Positions 42,786 to 52,566 are shown, counted from the first letter of the stretch. The stretch: 64,000 nucleotides of DNA from an uncultured Prevotella sp. (GCA_946998205.1 CAMPYJ010000012.1:1-64000), one strand, 5' to 3'. The notes: generated from the sequence alone by a model not told the origin. A program made the numbers and translations.

Positions 42786-43448
42786 ATGGCAAATATAAAC
42801 GGACATATTCATGGGTTGTGCCATCGGTTGCTGAAGTATCCTCGACTATGGTATCATAAACATAAATCGAAACGACTTGTCAATCATGATTTTTCTCTAT
42901 TTTGCAATAACTGTACAGGTGGAGTAATATTACATGATTTAGGTCTGCGATTTAATTCGCCTACGATTAATCTCAATATTCAACCAAGGGAGTTTATAAA
43001 TTTTGTCAATAAACTGCGGGATTATATGCGTTGCGAGTTGGAGGAAATCCATGATGCTTCAGTAGATTTCCCCGTGGGTCGTCTTTCATTGCCAAAAGAT
43101 GGGGGTGACGTTTATGTTAAATTCGTACACTACAGCTCTTTTAAATGTGCTAAGGAGAAATGGGAGGAGCGTAAAAACAGAATTGACTGGACCAACGTTT
43201 TTGTTTTGTTAGAGGGACCAACTTTCAGTTCTGAACTACTGGATATGTGTGCAGAGGTAGAATATCCTCTTTCTGTGATGGGTCCTGAAAACCCAGAAAT
43301 AGAAGCCACCTATCCTTTTTACCATGGATTTAAGTGGTACAGCAACTGGCGTTCCGGCAAATCTTTGGATTATAAGCACATCTTTAGTTTGAAACGTTAT
43401 TTGGACGATTTCGATTATATCAGTTTTTTGAATGGAAATAAAAGTTAG
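42786..43448 (+). CDS. DUF1919 polysaccharide-locus protein
   Basis: The 220-residue protein matches DUF1919: FSLFCNNCTGGVILHDLGLRFNSPTINLNI, then LEEIHDASVDFPVGRLSL and VKFVHYSSFKCAKEKWEERKNRID. The family is found in exopolysaccharide clusters and behaves like a small transferase, but the reaction is unknown. It overlaps the following GT2 gene by 17 bases. Confidence 0.83.
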   Translation: MANINGHIHGLCHRLLKYPRLWYHKHKSKRLVNHDFSLFCNNCTGGVILHDLGLRFNSPTINLNIQPREFINFVNKLRDYMRCELEEIHDASVDFPVGRLSLPKDGGDVYVKFVHYSSFKCAKEKWEERKNRIDWTNVFVLLEGPTFSSELLDMCAEVEYPLSVMGPENPEIEATYPFYHGFKWYSNWRSGKSLDYKHIFSLKRYLDDFDYISFLNGNKS

Positions 43449-44379
43449 TATCGTCATACCGGTATATAAGGTGGAAAAATACATCGAGTGTTGTTTGCGG
43501 TCGGTGTTCAATCAAACCTATGCGAATATAGAATGTATTATCGTCAATGATTGTACACCTGATGGGAGTTTTGTCAAAGTAAAAAAGTTGATAGAGACCT
43601 ATGAGGGAAATGTTGATTTTATACTTCTTGAGCATCGTCAAAATGAGGGACTCTCCCAGGCAAGAAATACCGGAGTAAACAACAGTACGGGCGATTATAT
43701 ATATTTTTTGGATAGTGACGACCGGATAACTGAGGATTGTATAGCAAAACTTGTAGATACGGCAAAGGAAAACAATTTGCCGGAGATTGTTATGGGAGTC
43801 ACCAAGGGTGTGGATAATTTGGGGAATCAAGTTTCCGTGAGTGCTGCTCAGACAAAAAGTTTTATGACCAACGCTGATGTGTTTCAAGGTTATATCAATA
43901 ATGAGTGGTATGTTATTGGATGCAACAAATTAATTAAAAGAACTATATTTGATGTACACCACACTTATTTTATTCCTGGGATTTATCATGAAGACGTGAT
44001 GTGGAGTTTTGAGATTTCTACATACGTTAGTTCTTTGGTTTTATGTCCACATATCACATATCTATATTATATAGGTGATACAAATTCTATCAGTCGTTCT
44101 ACATGGGGGGCAAAACGAGTGAGCGACAGTATAACGATACTTGAAAAGAAGGCTGCTTATCTGGATAAAGTATCCAATAAGTATTTGCTAATGAGACATA
44201 TAAAGAATGAATGTTATAATATGGTATATTCTCTTTTCAGAAATCATTATTCGTACCGTGATATCAAACAATATATGAAGCGTATCAATGTATTGATGAA
44301 TATGTCTGGTATACCAGCCATAAAAAGTGATGTACCCTTTTACAGAAGAGTTATATATAATCTTTATAAATTCTTATAA
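43432..44379 (+). CDS. GT2 family glycosyltransferase
   Basis: The 315-residue protein has a GT-A fold start (VSIVIPVYKVEKYIECCLRSVFNQTY), IIVNDCTPDGS and the metal-binding DSDD in YIYFLDSDDRITED. NEGLSQARNTGVNNSTGDY is also typical. It adds a sugar to the lipid-linked repeat unit in the cytoplasm; donor and linkage are unknown. The stop overlaps the ATG of the next (broken) GT2 frame by one base. Confidence 0.9.
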   Translation: MEIKVSIVIPVYKVEKYIECCLRSVFNQTYANIECIIVNDCTPDGSFVKVKKLIETYEGNVDFILLEHRQNEGLSQARNTGVNNSTGDYIYFLDSDDRITEDCIAKLVDTAKENNLPEIVMGVTKGVDNLGNQVSVSAAQTKSFMTNADVFQGYINNEWYVIGCNKLIKRTIFDVHHTYFIPGIYHEDVMWSFEISTYVSSLVLCPHITYLYYIGDTNSISRSTWGAKRVSDSITILEKKAAYLDKVSNKYLLMRHIKNECYNMVYSLFRNHYSYRDIKQYMKRINVLMNMSGIPAIKSDVPFYRRVIYNLYKFL

Positions 44380-44549
44380 TGAATCAAAAAGTTCTTTTGT
44401 CTATTCTTATTCCTGTCTACAATGCCGAAAAGTTCCTGGGACGATGCTTGGATAGTATTGTTGGTCAATCTCTTTTTAGAGAAGATGTTGAGATAATGTC
44501 TATGACATTGGTGCCCAAAACCATTGACATTGGCACGCAATTCACATGA
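44379..44549 (+). pseudogene. Truncated GT2 glycosyltransferase, ending in a 22-bp array
   Basis: The first 41 codons encode a typical GT2 N terminus (LLSILIPVYNAEKFLGRCLD, then SIVGQSLFREDVEIM). The frame then runs into the 22-bp repeat array and stops at 44547. The catalytic part is missing. Since the upstream overlap (TAATG) is intact, this was once the next gene of the operon and was cut at the array. Confidence 0.82.
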
Positions 44550-44581
44550 CTTTGGCGTTGAAAGTCGATGCAATTGAAAAC
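44494..44581 (+). repeat. 22-bp-period intergenic array, locus 4, at a gene breakpoint
   Basis: The TGAC of the core occurs at 44503, 44525 and 44547, 22 bases apart. A fourth diverged unit follows at about 44560. Units such as CAATTCACATGACTTTGG align with the arrays at 210, 24192 and 30434. The array begins where homology of the truncated GT2 ends. Confidence 0.8.
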
Positions 44582-44688
44582 ATACTATCCAGATTACTTG
44601 CCCTTCCTCTCCTCCCACATGCAACGACGTAAGCACTGTCAGTGCCTTGCCTCGTCATTCTTAGAAAACGTTAGAACGAAATTATCTT

Positions 44689-45903
44689 ATGAAAATAGTC
44701 ATGATCACCGTGATGACGCCTGCCGCCGAGAACGTTCGCGGAACCAGTGCGCTGCCCTATCATCTGCTGGTTCATAGGGATAAGGGCATCCGGGTGGAGC
44801 TTTATTCCTTTAACCTGAACCAACTGGATGAAGAACAGATTAGACAAACGGCGAAGAAACTGGATATCACCATTCATATATTGCCGATACCCAAATGGTA
44901 TACATGGTTCTTCAGGCTGCATCTCCTTATTTTAAGGCTGTTTCTCAGTTATCCCATCGGCAACTATATCAAGCTGAAGAAAGCCGACGTGCGGAGAATC
45001 AGGGCGTTGGAGCCTGACGGGATATGGATATATGGCGAAGAGTTGTCGCGCGTGAGCAGGCAGTTTTCCGAATACAGGCGCGTGCATACGCTTCCCGACT
45101 GTGAGTCTCTGTACTATTATCGCATGATGGGCAACCGTTTCGGTCTTTCCTCGGCCAGGATGTACTGGCGGTACGCTTTGATGTATCCCAAATATGTGAA
45201 CATGGAACGGCGGTTTGACCGCGGCGGAAACGTGAGTTACCACCTCGTGGGCAAGGCCGACGCGGAACAGCTGAGAACCGTCAGCCCCGGAATACGGGCA
45301 CGCTTCATCAGGCATCCCCACTATGAAATCAGACATGATGACGAGAGGGGAGACGGCGGTTTCCATGCCCCCGTGAGGATACTTGTCGCGGGGCAGAACA
45401 ACGTGTATATGTCGCAGGGGGCGAGAGAGCTTGTGGAAGTATTATGCAATAAGTATAAAGTAGAAGACACCGATTTGCGCAAACACTATGAGCTCACCTT
45501 TCTTGGAAAGGGCTGGGAAACATATGCGGAACATCTGAGGCTTGTGGGGTGGAATGTAAACGTGACGCGCTTCGCGCCCGACTACATAGAAGAAATACGG
45601 AAGTACGACATCCAGATTACTCCCATTTCCATCGGTACGGGGACGAAGGGAAAGGTGCTTGACGCCCTGGCCAACGGACTGCTCGTGATGGGTACGGAGT
45701 ATGCGATGGAGAACATCGCGGTGGAGCATCAAGAGAGTTGCATCGTCTATCAGGATGCGGCAGAGGTGGTGTCTTATCTTGAGGATATGGTAGGCAACGC
45801 TGAGAGATATGAGCGGATGGCCCTGAATGGCAAGCGCCGCGTTCAGGAACTCCATGGCCGTGAACTGTTGTCGGCGGAAATGTTCGCGCTGTTTGACGAA
45901 TGA
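44689..45903 (+). CDS. GT4-like glycosyltransferase
   Basis: The 404-residue protein has a GT-B look. The N-terminal Rossmann half begins IVMITVMTPAAENVRGTSALPYHLL. The C-terminal half has AGQNNVYMSQGARELVEVL, LTFLGKGWETYAEHLR and the donor-binding Glu region IQITPISIGTGTKGKVLDALANGLLVMGTEYAMEN. GC rises sharply compared with the preceding block, so it belongs to a different segment of the mosaic. Donor and acceptor are unknown. Confidence 0.85.
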   Translation: MKIVMITVMTPAAENVRGTSALPYHLLVHRDKGIRVELYSFNLNQLDEEQIRQTAKKLDITIHILPIPKWYTWFFRLHLLILRLFLSYPIGNYIKLKKADVRRIRALEPDGIWIYGEELSRVSRQFSEYRRVHTLPDCESLYYYRMMGNRFGLSSARMYWRYALMYPKYVNMERRFDRGGNVSYHLVGKADAEQLRTVSPGIRARFIRHPHYEIRHDDERGDGGFHAPVRILVAGQNNVYMSQGARELVEVLCNKYKVEDTDLRKHYELTFLGKGWETYAEHLRLVGWNVNVTRFAPDYIEEIRKYDIQITPISIGTGTKGKVLDALANGLLVMGTEYAMENIAVEHQESCIVYQDAAEVVSYLEDMVGNAERYERMALNGKRRVQELHGRELLSAEMFALFDE

Positions 45904-46123
45904 CGCTCGGGTAAGTCAAACCCATCGTCATCATTCGCAGAATCCTTTCCCGGAGGTTGTCGGGTGTGCCGCAGGCCGCCGTATGCCGCGCCTCGCCCCA
46001 GCGGTGTCTCCGGTATGTCACAAGACGCTTCCTGGCAGCGGGCTTCCTAAGAGGGCGGCCATGTCGGGGGGGCGTTTTATGAAGAGTTTCGTCAGTCATG
46101 ATGTTTTTTTAATTACATAAATT

Positions 46124-47293
46124 ATGTTATATCTATTTGTATACATAGCGATCACGTTTGTCTTTTTTCAGTCGGTAAGCCAGGGTAAGAACCAGAGGAA
46201 CGAGCGGCAGCTTGCTTTCTTCCTCATGGTCATGGCGCTTATCGTGGGTTTAGGTGACATGCTTGGCGGGTATGACCGGTATGTGTATTGTGACTTGTTC
46301 GACGGTACCGCCGACGACGTCATGGCGGGAAGGAATCCTTTCTCCAAGGATGCCTTCATCATGGGTTATTCCAACGAGATGTCTTATGTGGTGTTGAATG
46401 TCATCATCGCCCACGTCACGGCCAACCGGTACATCTTCATCCTTCTTCTCACAATCTTCGTTTATGTGATGTTGTATTTGTCGATGAGGGATTATCTGGA
46501 GAACTATCCATTTGGATTATTGATGTTTTCCGCGCTTTATTTCTTCTTCACGTTCACCTACTTGCGGCAGGTCTGCGCGACTTGTTTCGCCTGGTTTTCT
46601 TTCAGGTATGTGCTTAAGCGCAAGCTGCTGCCTTACCTGATATGTTGGTTCATCGCGTACAAATTTCACAACTCCGCGATCATATTCCTTCCCATGTACT
46701 TCATTCCTTTGAAGAAATATCCTAAGAAGGCCATCATATATGTCATGATAGCACTTTTGCTGATTGGCTCTACCGGTATCTCCGCCGGTCTCTATTCGAT
46801 GTATGGCGAGGCGTCGGGAACGGCGCAGCGGACGGAGCAATATGAAGTGTACGGTCATTCTTTCAGGCTTGACTATGTGATTGAGGCTGTCGTTTTCCTG
46901 TATTTGATTCTTTCCAGATACAAGGAGATACCTGAAGACACCAAGCACCTCGTGTTCTTGAATGCCAGCCTTTGCTTCTGCGCCATCCTTTTGTTCTTCG
47001 TGACGAACTCAAGCGCCGGCAGGCAGAGCTGGTATTACATGATAGGCATCATATATACGATAAGCTATATCGTGACAAGGAAGAAGGGGATAACCAATTA
47101 TGTGCTGTATGTTTACGCGCTGATGACGTTGCTGTTCTTGCGAATCGACTATTACTGGGACTATCTGATTAATCCTTACAAGACATTCTTGACTGACGGG
47201 CATAGGCAAAACGACAGGACTTTTTACGGATACGAGTACGACCAGCAATACGATAAAGACAAATTCTACCGTCCGGTATTATATCTAAAATAG
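46124..47293 (+). CDS. EpsG-family polysaccharide polymerase (Wzy-like)
   Basis: The 389-residue protein has about ten membrane helices with EpsG hallmarks GGYDRYVYCDLF, FFFTFTYLRQVCATCFAWFSFRY and YKFHNSAIIFLPMYF. It would polymerise repeat units in the periplasm after flipping by the Wzx-type protein. It is the only polymerase candidate seen in the window. Confidence 0.86.
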   Translation: MLYLFVYIAITFVFFQSVSQGKNQRNERQLAFFLMVMALIVGLGDMLGGYDRYVYCDLFDGTADDVMAGRNPFSKDAFIMGYSNEMSYVVLNVIIAHVTANRYIFILLLTIFVYVMLYLSMRDYLENYPFGLLMFSALYFFFTFTYLRQVCATCFAWFSFRYVLKRKLLPYLICWFIAYKFHNSAIIFLPMYFIPLKKYPKKAIIYVMIALLLIGSTGISAGLYSMYGEASGTAQRTEQYEVYGHSFRLDYVIEAVVFLYLILSRYKEIPEDTKHLVFLNASLCFCAILLFFVTNSSAGRQSWYYMIGIIYTISYIVTRKKGITNYVLYVYALMTLLFLRIDYYWDYLINPYKTFLTDGHRQNDRTFYGYEYDQQYDKDKFYRPVLYLK

Positions 47294-47300
47294 CGCACTG

Positions 47301-48368
47301 ATGAATCAAACTACGTCGAACACCATAACGGCGATACGGTTTCCTTTAATCGTAGCGGTAGTTTTATTGCACACTTATATCATAGACAGGCCGATAGGAG
47401 GGACTGTGTTCGTGCCTGCGGGTGAGTATCCAGCCTTCGACTTGTTTGAGCATCTCTACCGGGGTGAGTTGGGCAATGTCGCGGTTCCGCTTTATTTCTT
47501 CATATCCGGTTTCTTGTTTTTTTATGGGTTAAAAAATTTTGATTGGGGTAAACTAAGAAAAAAACTAGGCAGAAGGGTGCATTCGCTCGTTATACCATTT
47601 TTCTTTTGGAATATTGTATTTATGCTATTTGTAGGTATGGTTAATGCTATAGCTCCTTCTCTTCTTACTTACAAGAGGAGTTTTGTGGACATGACATTGC
47701 CGCAGGTCGCCAACTGTTTCTGGGATTTAAGCCAAGGGCTCATTCCCTTATGGTTCATTAGAGATCTTGTCATCATGAGTCTGTTCTCACCCCTCATATA
47801 CATCGCCCTGCACCATAAGTATCATATATGGGTGATTTCCGCCCTGTTTCTGTTTTATCTCTCCGGCTGTTTCCATTATGCTCCGGGCTTGGGTATGAGG
47901 TGTTCTTTTCCTTACATGCTGGGCGCTTGTTTCAGCATCAACGGAAAGGACTTGGTGACCGAGCTGAGAAAAAAACTTTTGACGGTGACGGTTGTTTCGT
48001 TGACTGCCATTTTGATTGACACGATATTGTGGAGCCAACACATAAGCGTTTTTTACATCAACCGTATAGGACAAATTTTTGGAGCCTTGGCACTATTCAC
48101 CTGGTTTTCAACAGGCGTGGAGAATCATTTGTTGAAGCCTAACGCGTTTTACTCCAAAGGCTCGTTCTTCGTGTTCGTATTTCACATGTTTATCATTTAC
48201 ATTCCCGCCAAGCTTTGGGTTTACCTGGTTCCGGTGAACGGATGGACGGCCGCCCTTGCTTTGATACTCATCCCGCCCATGGTGAGTTACGCGTGTTTGG
48301 GCATATATTGGTTATTACAAAAGGCCTTTCCCAAAATTACGAGTATGGCCATGGGAGAGAGAGGTTGA
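47301..48368 (+). CDS. Acyltransferase family 3 (OafA-like) membrane protein
   Basis: The 355-residue protein has about ten helices. It begins NTITAIRFPLIVAVVLLHTYII with the early Arg and His of the acyltransferase_3 family, and LYFFISGFLFFYGL follows. It likely O-acetylates the glycan at the membrane. It lies 7 bases after the polymerase gene. An AT-rich patch (about 47515-47670) differs from the rest of the gene. Confidence 0.87.
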   Translation: MNQTTSNTITAIRFPLIVAVVLLHTYIIDRPIGGTVFVPAGEYPAFDLFEHLYRGELGNVAVPLYFFISGFLFFYGLKNFDWGKLRKKLGRRVHSLVIPFFFWNIVFMLFVGMVNAIAPSLLTYKRSFVDMTLPQVANCFWDLSQGLIPLWFIRDLVIMSLFSPLIYIALHHKYHIWVISALFLFYLSGCFHYAPGLGMRCSFPYMLGACFSINGKDLVTELRKKLLTVTVVSLTAILIDTILWSQHISVFYINRIGQIFGALALFTWFSTGVENHLLKPNAFYSKGSFFVFVFHMFIIYIPAKLWVYLVPVNGWTAALALILIPPMVSYACLGIYWLLQKAFPKITSMAMGERG

Positions 48369-48373
48369 CCTGT

Positions 48374-49255
48374 ATGAGCATGATAACCATCGTAACGCCA
48401 ACCTATAACCGGTTGAGCTGTCTGCCCCGGCTGTACCGCAGCTTGGCCATGCAGACGTGCCGGCAATTTGTCTGGCTTGTCGTTGATGACGGGTCGACCG
48501 ACGCGACTGAAAATTACATTCGCGGTTTAAGGCGCGGTTCAGATTTCCCAGTTGAATATGTCAGGAAAGACAACGGCGGCAAGCATACGGCTTTGAATGT
48601 GGCGATTCGTGAGGTGGAGACCGAATTGTTTTTCATCGTGGACAGCGATGACGTCTTGACGGAGGATGCCGTGGAGACGATACTGAATGACTGGAACCGC
48701 CTGAAGGATGACGGTCTTTGTGGAATATCCTACTTGCGAGGGTATGATGAAAAAGCAGTAATTGGAGACTTGTTTCCTAAAGATGAAGAAAAAGACACGT
48801 TTATTAATATGCGCTTTAACCGCGGAATAGAAGGTGACAAGGCCGAGGTGTGGGCTACCCGGTGCCTGAAAGAGTTCGGAGGATTTCCTGAATTCGAGGG
48901 AGAGCGTTTCATATCTGAATCTGTCTTGTGGATAAAGATGGCGAGAAAATACCAGATGACGTTTCGGAACAAGATTATATACATCACGGAATATTTGTCA
49001 GGCGGACTGTCTAAGACGGGACGCTCGCTCCGTTTCAAGTGTCATGAGGGGATGGCTTACGGCTCCCTCGAGACCATGACGAAGGAGTTCTCGCTAAGGA
49101 TACGCATCAAGCAAGCCTTATTGTATGTTGTGTACGGCAAGTTTGGCAGGCATTCGTTCAGGCAGATCCTAACATGTCCTCATCCGCTTCTGGTCTCGTT
49201 GTGTTACATACCGGGACTGTTGCTTTATCACTATTGGAAACATAAATACAGGTGA
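48374..49255 (+). CDS. GT2 family glycosyltransferase
   Basis: The 293-residue protein starts MSMITIVTPTYNRLSCLPRL, then WLVVDDGSTDATENYI, NGGKHTALNVAIREV and VDSDDVLTED, a complete GT2 catalytic core. The frame is open upstream into the acyltransferase gene, but the ATG at 48374, 5 bases after its stop, is the start. The pattern resembles beta-1,3- or galactofuranosyl-type GT2 enzymes of capsule loci; the donor is unknown. Confidence 0.9.
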   Translation: MSMITIVTPTYNRLSCLPRLYRSLAMQTCRQFVWLVVDDGSTDATENYIRGLRRGSDFPVEYVRKDNGGKHTALNVAIREVETELFFIVDSDDVLTEDAVETILNDWNRLKDDGLCGISYLRGYDEKAVIGDLFPKDEEKDTFINMRFNRGIEGDKAEVWATRCLKEFGGFPEFEGERFISESVLWIKMARKYQMTFRNKIIYITEYLSGGLSKTGRSLRFKCHEGMAYGSLETMTKEFSLRIRIKQALLYVVYGKFGRHSFRQILTCPHPLLVSLCYIPGLLLYHYWKHKYR

Positions 49256-49349
49256 AAATTGTTTTTATTCTAGTAGATTAACGATATGGCTTAACATACA
49301 GATCTTAGTTGAGGATAACAAATTGGACAAAAAATAAAAAACACGAATA

Positions 49350-50348
49350 ATGGCAAAGGAGCGTGTTCTATACTTGGACGTATCTAAGTTTTTTGCAATA
49401 CTACTTGTTTGTATTGGTCATGCATATTATATGACTATAGGCATTGAGAGTAATGTGCGGAATGTTATTTATCTTTTCCACATGCCATTATTTATGATAA
49501 TTAGTGGCTATTTTTCTGTACATACCTATCAAAAACGCATGATGCCCTTTCTTTTTAGAAAGTCTAAGCAACTGCTACTTCCATTCTTATCTTATTATGT
49601 TATCTTGTTTACCTACCATACACTTGAAGAAGGTTGGAACATGCCTTTAGTATTGGATATGTCCATTTCTCTATTATGGTTTTTGAAAACCTTGTTTATA
49701 TGTTACATAACGGTTTACTTCTTCAAGAAAACACCATTTTTCCCAGATTGGTTATGTGCCATTCTTAGTTGTATGTTTTTTATAACTATACCTTATGGCG
49801 ATACGATGGCAGTCAGTTTTATGCTGCCGATGTTTTGGGTAGGCTATTATTGGCGAAAATATTATCAATGGTATCTTGAACATCAAAAAATCATAACAGT
49901 TGCCTCACTCATAGTGTTCGTCACATTAGCTTATTTTTATGTGTCTGGAAGATTAGAACAGCCTGCGTTTACATGGGCTTCCATGCTAAGTGAACCTCTT
50001 TCGTTTGTTTCGCGTATTTTAACTGGAGTGAGTGGATCGTTTTTATGTATTGGAGCTATATATTTGGTATGCAATAAATATCTTGTACATCAACGTATCA
50101 TAAGCGTTTTAGGCGAGGTGGGACAATTTACTTTGGGAATATTTGTAGTTCAGTTTATAGTGATTGAGCAGATTGGTAAAATGTTTTTTTTAATACATAA
50201 TATCTCAACCCACATGACACCATGGTTTGATTATGTGTTAACTCCAATTATGGGATGTATGGCTTTGCTTATATGTTATGTGTTGGTAAGGTTGCTATGC
50301 AAGGTTAAAATTATTAATTTGTTATTTTTTGGAAATCAATACTTATAA
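49350..50348 (+). CDS. Acyltransferase family 3 membrane protein
   Basis: The 332-residue protein has about ten helices and opens RVLYLDVSKFFAILLVCIGHAYY with the early His of this family; LFHMPLFMIISGYF follows. It is a second sugar O-acyltransferase in the locus. It is much more AT-rich than its neighbours on both sides and has AT-rich flanks, suggesting separate acquisition. Confidence 0.87.
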   Translation: MAKERVLYLDVSKFFAILLVCIGHAYYMTIGIESNVRNVIYLFHMPLFMIISGYFSVHTYQKRMMPFLFRKSKQLLLPFLSYYVILFTYHTLEEGWNMPLVLDMSISLLWFLKTLFICYITVYFFKKTPFFPDWLCAILSCMFFITIPYGDTMAVSFMLPMFWVGYYWRKYYQWYLEHQKIITVASLIVFVTLAYFYVSGRLEQPAFTWASMLSEPLSFVSRILTGVSGSFLCIGAIYLVCNKYLVHQRIISVLGEVGQFTLGIFVVQFIVIEQIGKMFFLIHNISTHMTPWFDYVLTPIMGCMALLICYVLVRLLCKVKIINLLFFGNQYL

Positions 50349-50351
50349 AAC

Positions 50352-51332
50352 ATGACGGCGTTTGATTATAGCGTAGCCATTCGCACGGTAGGAAAGGCTG
50401 GCGACAAGTACATACGGGAACTGCGGTCCCTGCACAGTCAGACCATCAAGCCCAAACATATCTACGTGCATTTGGCTCATGGCTTTGAAAGACCAACGGA
50501 ACAGGTTGGCATGGAGGAGTATGTGGATGCTCCCAAGGGCTTGGTGCATCAGCGTGCTGCCGCCAACATGGTGGAGGAGGAATATGTGCTGGTGATTGAT
50601 GATGATGTTTATTTCCCCGACGATGCGGTAGAGAAAATGTATGAGGCATTGCAAAAATACAAGGCAGACGGAATAGCCCCGGATACTTTCCCGTCACAAG
50701 ACATGTCTTTCTTCTCAAGGGTTGGCGCTTATCTCACCAATACCGTGAAGCGGAGAAAGAACGACGGCTGGGCAATCAGAATCCAGCGCACGGGCGCGTT
50801 CTCCTACAATGGCTATCCTGAGAAAGGGGCGATTTATCCAACAGAGAGTGCTGCTGGTACTGCTGTGTTTATGAAAACATCAGTGTGGAAGGCCATTCGT
50901 TACCAGGACGAACAGTGGATTGATCAATTCCCTGCCGGAACATTTGGAGAAGACCAGTTGATGTACCAGAAGATTACCGAAAACGGTTTCAAGCTGTTGT
51001 TGTGGTATGATTCTGGAGTTGAGCATCTTGACGCCAACACGAACAAGGCAAGCCAGAAGACCTACGAAAAGATATACTACCGGGCGATGTCTCAGTATCT
51101 GACATGGTATAGATGTGTATATGATTTGCCAAGGAATACAGCTGCCGATAAGCAAAAGAACCTATGGGCCTATCGTTATCGCTATTTGTTAAGTTGTATG
51201 GCGCGCGCCGTTTACTCGCTCTTGCAAAGGTCGCCGAGATTTCTCACGGCCCATGTGCGGGGAAACATAGACGCGCGGAAGTTCGTGCAATCCTCAGAGT
51301 ATAAGCAACTGCCTAAATTCGTTTTGAAATAA
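50352..51332 (+). CDS. GT2-like glycosyltransferase
   Basis: The 326-residue protein starts DYSVAIRTVGKAGDKYIRELRSL. It has the catalytic DDD of YVLVIDDDVYFPDDAVEKMYEAL and a GED segment (FGEDQLMYQKI). The N-terminal form differs from the canonical IPVYN but the fold is GT-A. A one-base TAATG overlap couples it to the next GT2 gene. Confidence 0.86.
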   Translation: MTAFDYSVAIRTVGKAGDKYIRELRSLHSQTIKPKHIYVHLAHGFERPTEQVGMEEYVDAPKGLVHQRAAANMVEEEYVLVIDDDVYFPDDAVEKMYEALQKYKADGIAPDTFPSQDMSFFSRVGAYLTNTVKRRKNDGWAIRIQRTGAFSYNGYPEKGAIYPTESAAGTAVFMKTSVWKAIRYQDEQWIDQFPAGTFGEDQLMYQKITENGFKLLLWYDSGVEHLDANTNKASQKTYEKIYYRAMSQYLTWYRCVYDLPRNTAADKQKNLWAYRYRYLLSCMARAVYSLLQRSPRFLTAHVRGNIDARKFVQSSEYKQLPKFVLK

Positions 51333-52363
51333 TGAATTCAATCTACACAAGCGTTATCATACCTGTTTACAATGTAGCCCCCTACATCGCCAAGACGCTC
51401 GACTCTGTTTTAAGACAGGGCCTGGAAGCCTCAGAATATGAAGTAATCATGGTAAATGACGGGTCTGAGGACTCGTCGGCTGACATCTGCCGGGAATATT
51501 GTGAGCGATTTCCGAATTTCAAATTGGTCAACCAAGAGAACGCCGGAGTGTCAGCAGCGCGCAACAAAGGCATCGACGCCGCTCAGGGAGAATATGTGGT
51601 TTTCTTGGACGCTGACGACTATTTGTTGGACAATGGTCTTCAGTTGGCCAGCTGTCAGTTCAGAAACCGAAACGACGTTGACGTCATTCACTATTTCAGC
51701 AGCTACGATTTCTGGCCCGTCAAACCCATAGACAACACCTTGGAGTTTGACGGAACGGGGCACGATTATATTCTTCACAGTGGCTTGCCGTCTTTCTGTT
51801 GGCTGTTTTTTTACAGGAAATCGTTTTTAGACGAGCATCAAATCCGTTTCAAACCTTACATCGTTGGCGAAGACCAGCTGTTTTCCTCTACCGTTTGTCT
51901 GGCAAATCCTCATATCGTATCGACGAAAGCCGACATCTACCGGTATGTGGTGAGGGAGAAAAGTGCGACGACGAAGCGGGACGTGACGCACACGCGCCGA
52001 TGCGTAATTGATTACTTGGACGCTTATCATGATACTATCCAGGTGATGGAGAAGTATCGCGTAGACGGGCGTATGCCAGTCTATAATAAGTGCATGGCAT
52101 CGTTGAACAGTAAGAAAATGTTTGGCTTCAGCAGGATATTGTCATCCGACTATCGTAAAAAGGAATACGAGAAAGTGATGGCGAAATGTCGTGACACGGC
52201 CTTTTATCCTGTGACAGGCGCTGATTTGGGCGCTAAGGGTAAAATGACCACCATGCTGATGAACGGCGCCATGAACTGCTATCTGGCATATAAATTGGCT
52301 GGTTTCGCATTTAATAAAATAGTAGTCCCTTATGTGTTGCCTAAACTACGGGTGAACCTTTAG
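51332..52363 (+). CDS. GT2 family glycosyltransferase
   Basis: The 343-residue protein has the full GT2 core: TSVIIPVYNVAPYIAKTLDS, VIMVNDGSEDSSADICRE, NAGVSAARNKGID and VFLDADDYLLD. It is followed, after 9 bases, by the broken start of a GT4 gene at 52373. The donor is unknown. Confidence 0.9.
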   Translation: MNSIYTSVIIPVYNVAPYIAKTLDSVLRQGLEASEYEVIMVNDGSEDSSADICREYCERFPNFKLVNQENAGVSAARNKGIDAAQGEYVVFLDADDYLLDNGLQLASCQFRNRNDVDVIHYFSSYDFWPVKPIDNTLEFDGTGHDYILHSGLPSFCWLFFYRKSFLDEHQIRFKPYIVGEDQLFSSTVCLANPHIVSTKADIYRYVVREKSATTKRDVTHTRRCVIDYLDAYHDTIQVMEKYRVDGRMPVYNKCMASLNSKKMFGFSRILSSDYRKKEYEKVMAKCRDTAFYPVTGADLGAKGKMTTMLMNGAMNCYLAYKLAGFAFNKIVVPYVLPKLRVNL

Positions 52364-52372
52364 AGATAAATC

Positions 52373-52453
52373 ATGCGTATATTACAGGTTATCACATCTT
52401 TGCAGATTGGCGGGGCGGAGCATGTGGTGGTTTACCTCACTATGATACAATAA
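52373..52453 (+). pseudogene. 5' remnant of a GT4 glycosyltransferase
   Basis: An ATG at 52373 begins MRILQVITSLQIGGAEHVVV, then YLTMIQ and a stop. The first about 23 residues nearly match the start of the intact GT4 gene at 54275, and DNA identity over the first about 68 bases is high but not complete (roughly nine differences by eye). The frame ends where the AT-rich flank of the ATPase cassette begins. It is a remnant of a related gene, cut at the insertion point. Confidence 0.8.
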
Positions 52454-52566
52454 TAAACAGAAGAAAAACCGTAAAATATGCGTTTTTTTTATTTATTAAT
52501 GATTTATTGTTATTTTTGTTGAAGAATGACAATTACGAATAATTTTGTCGCTCAATATTGCTAAAT

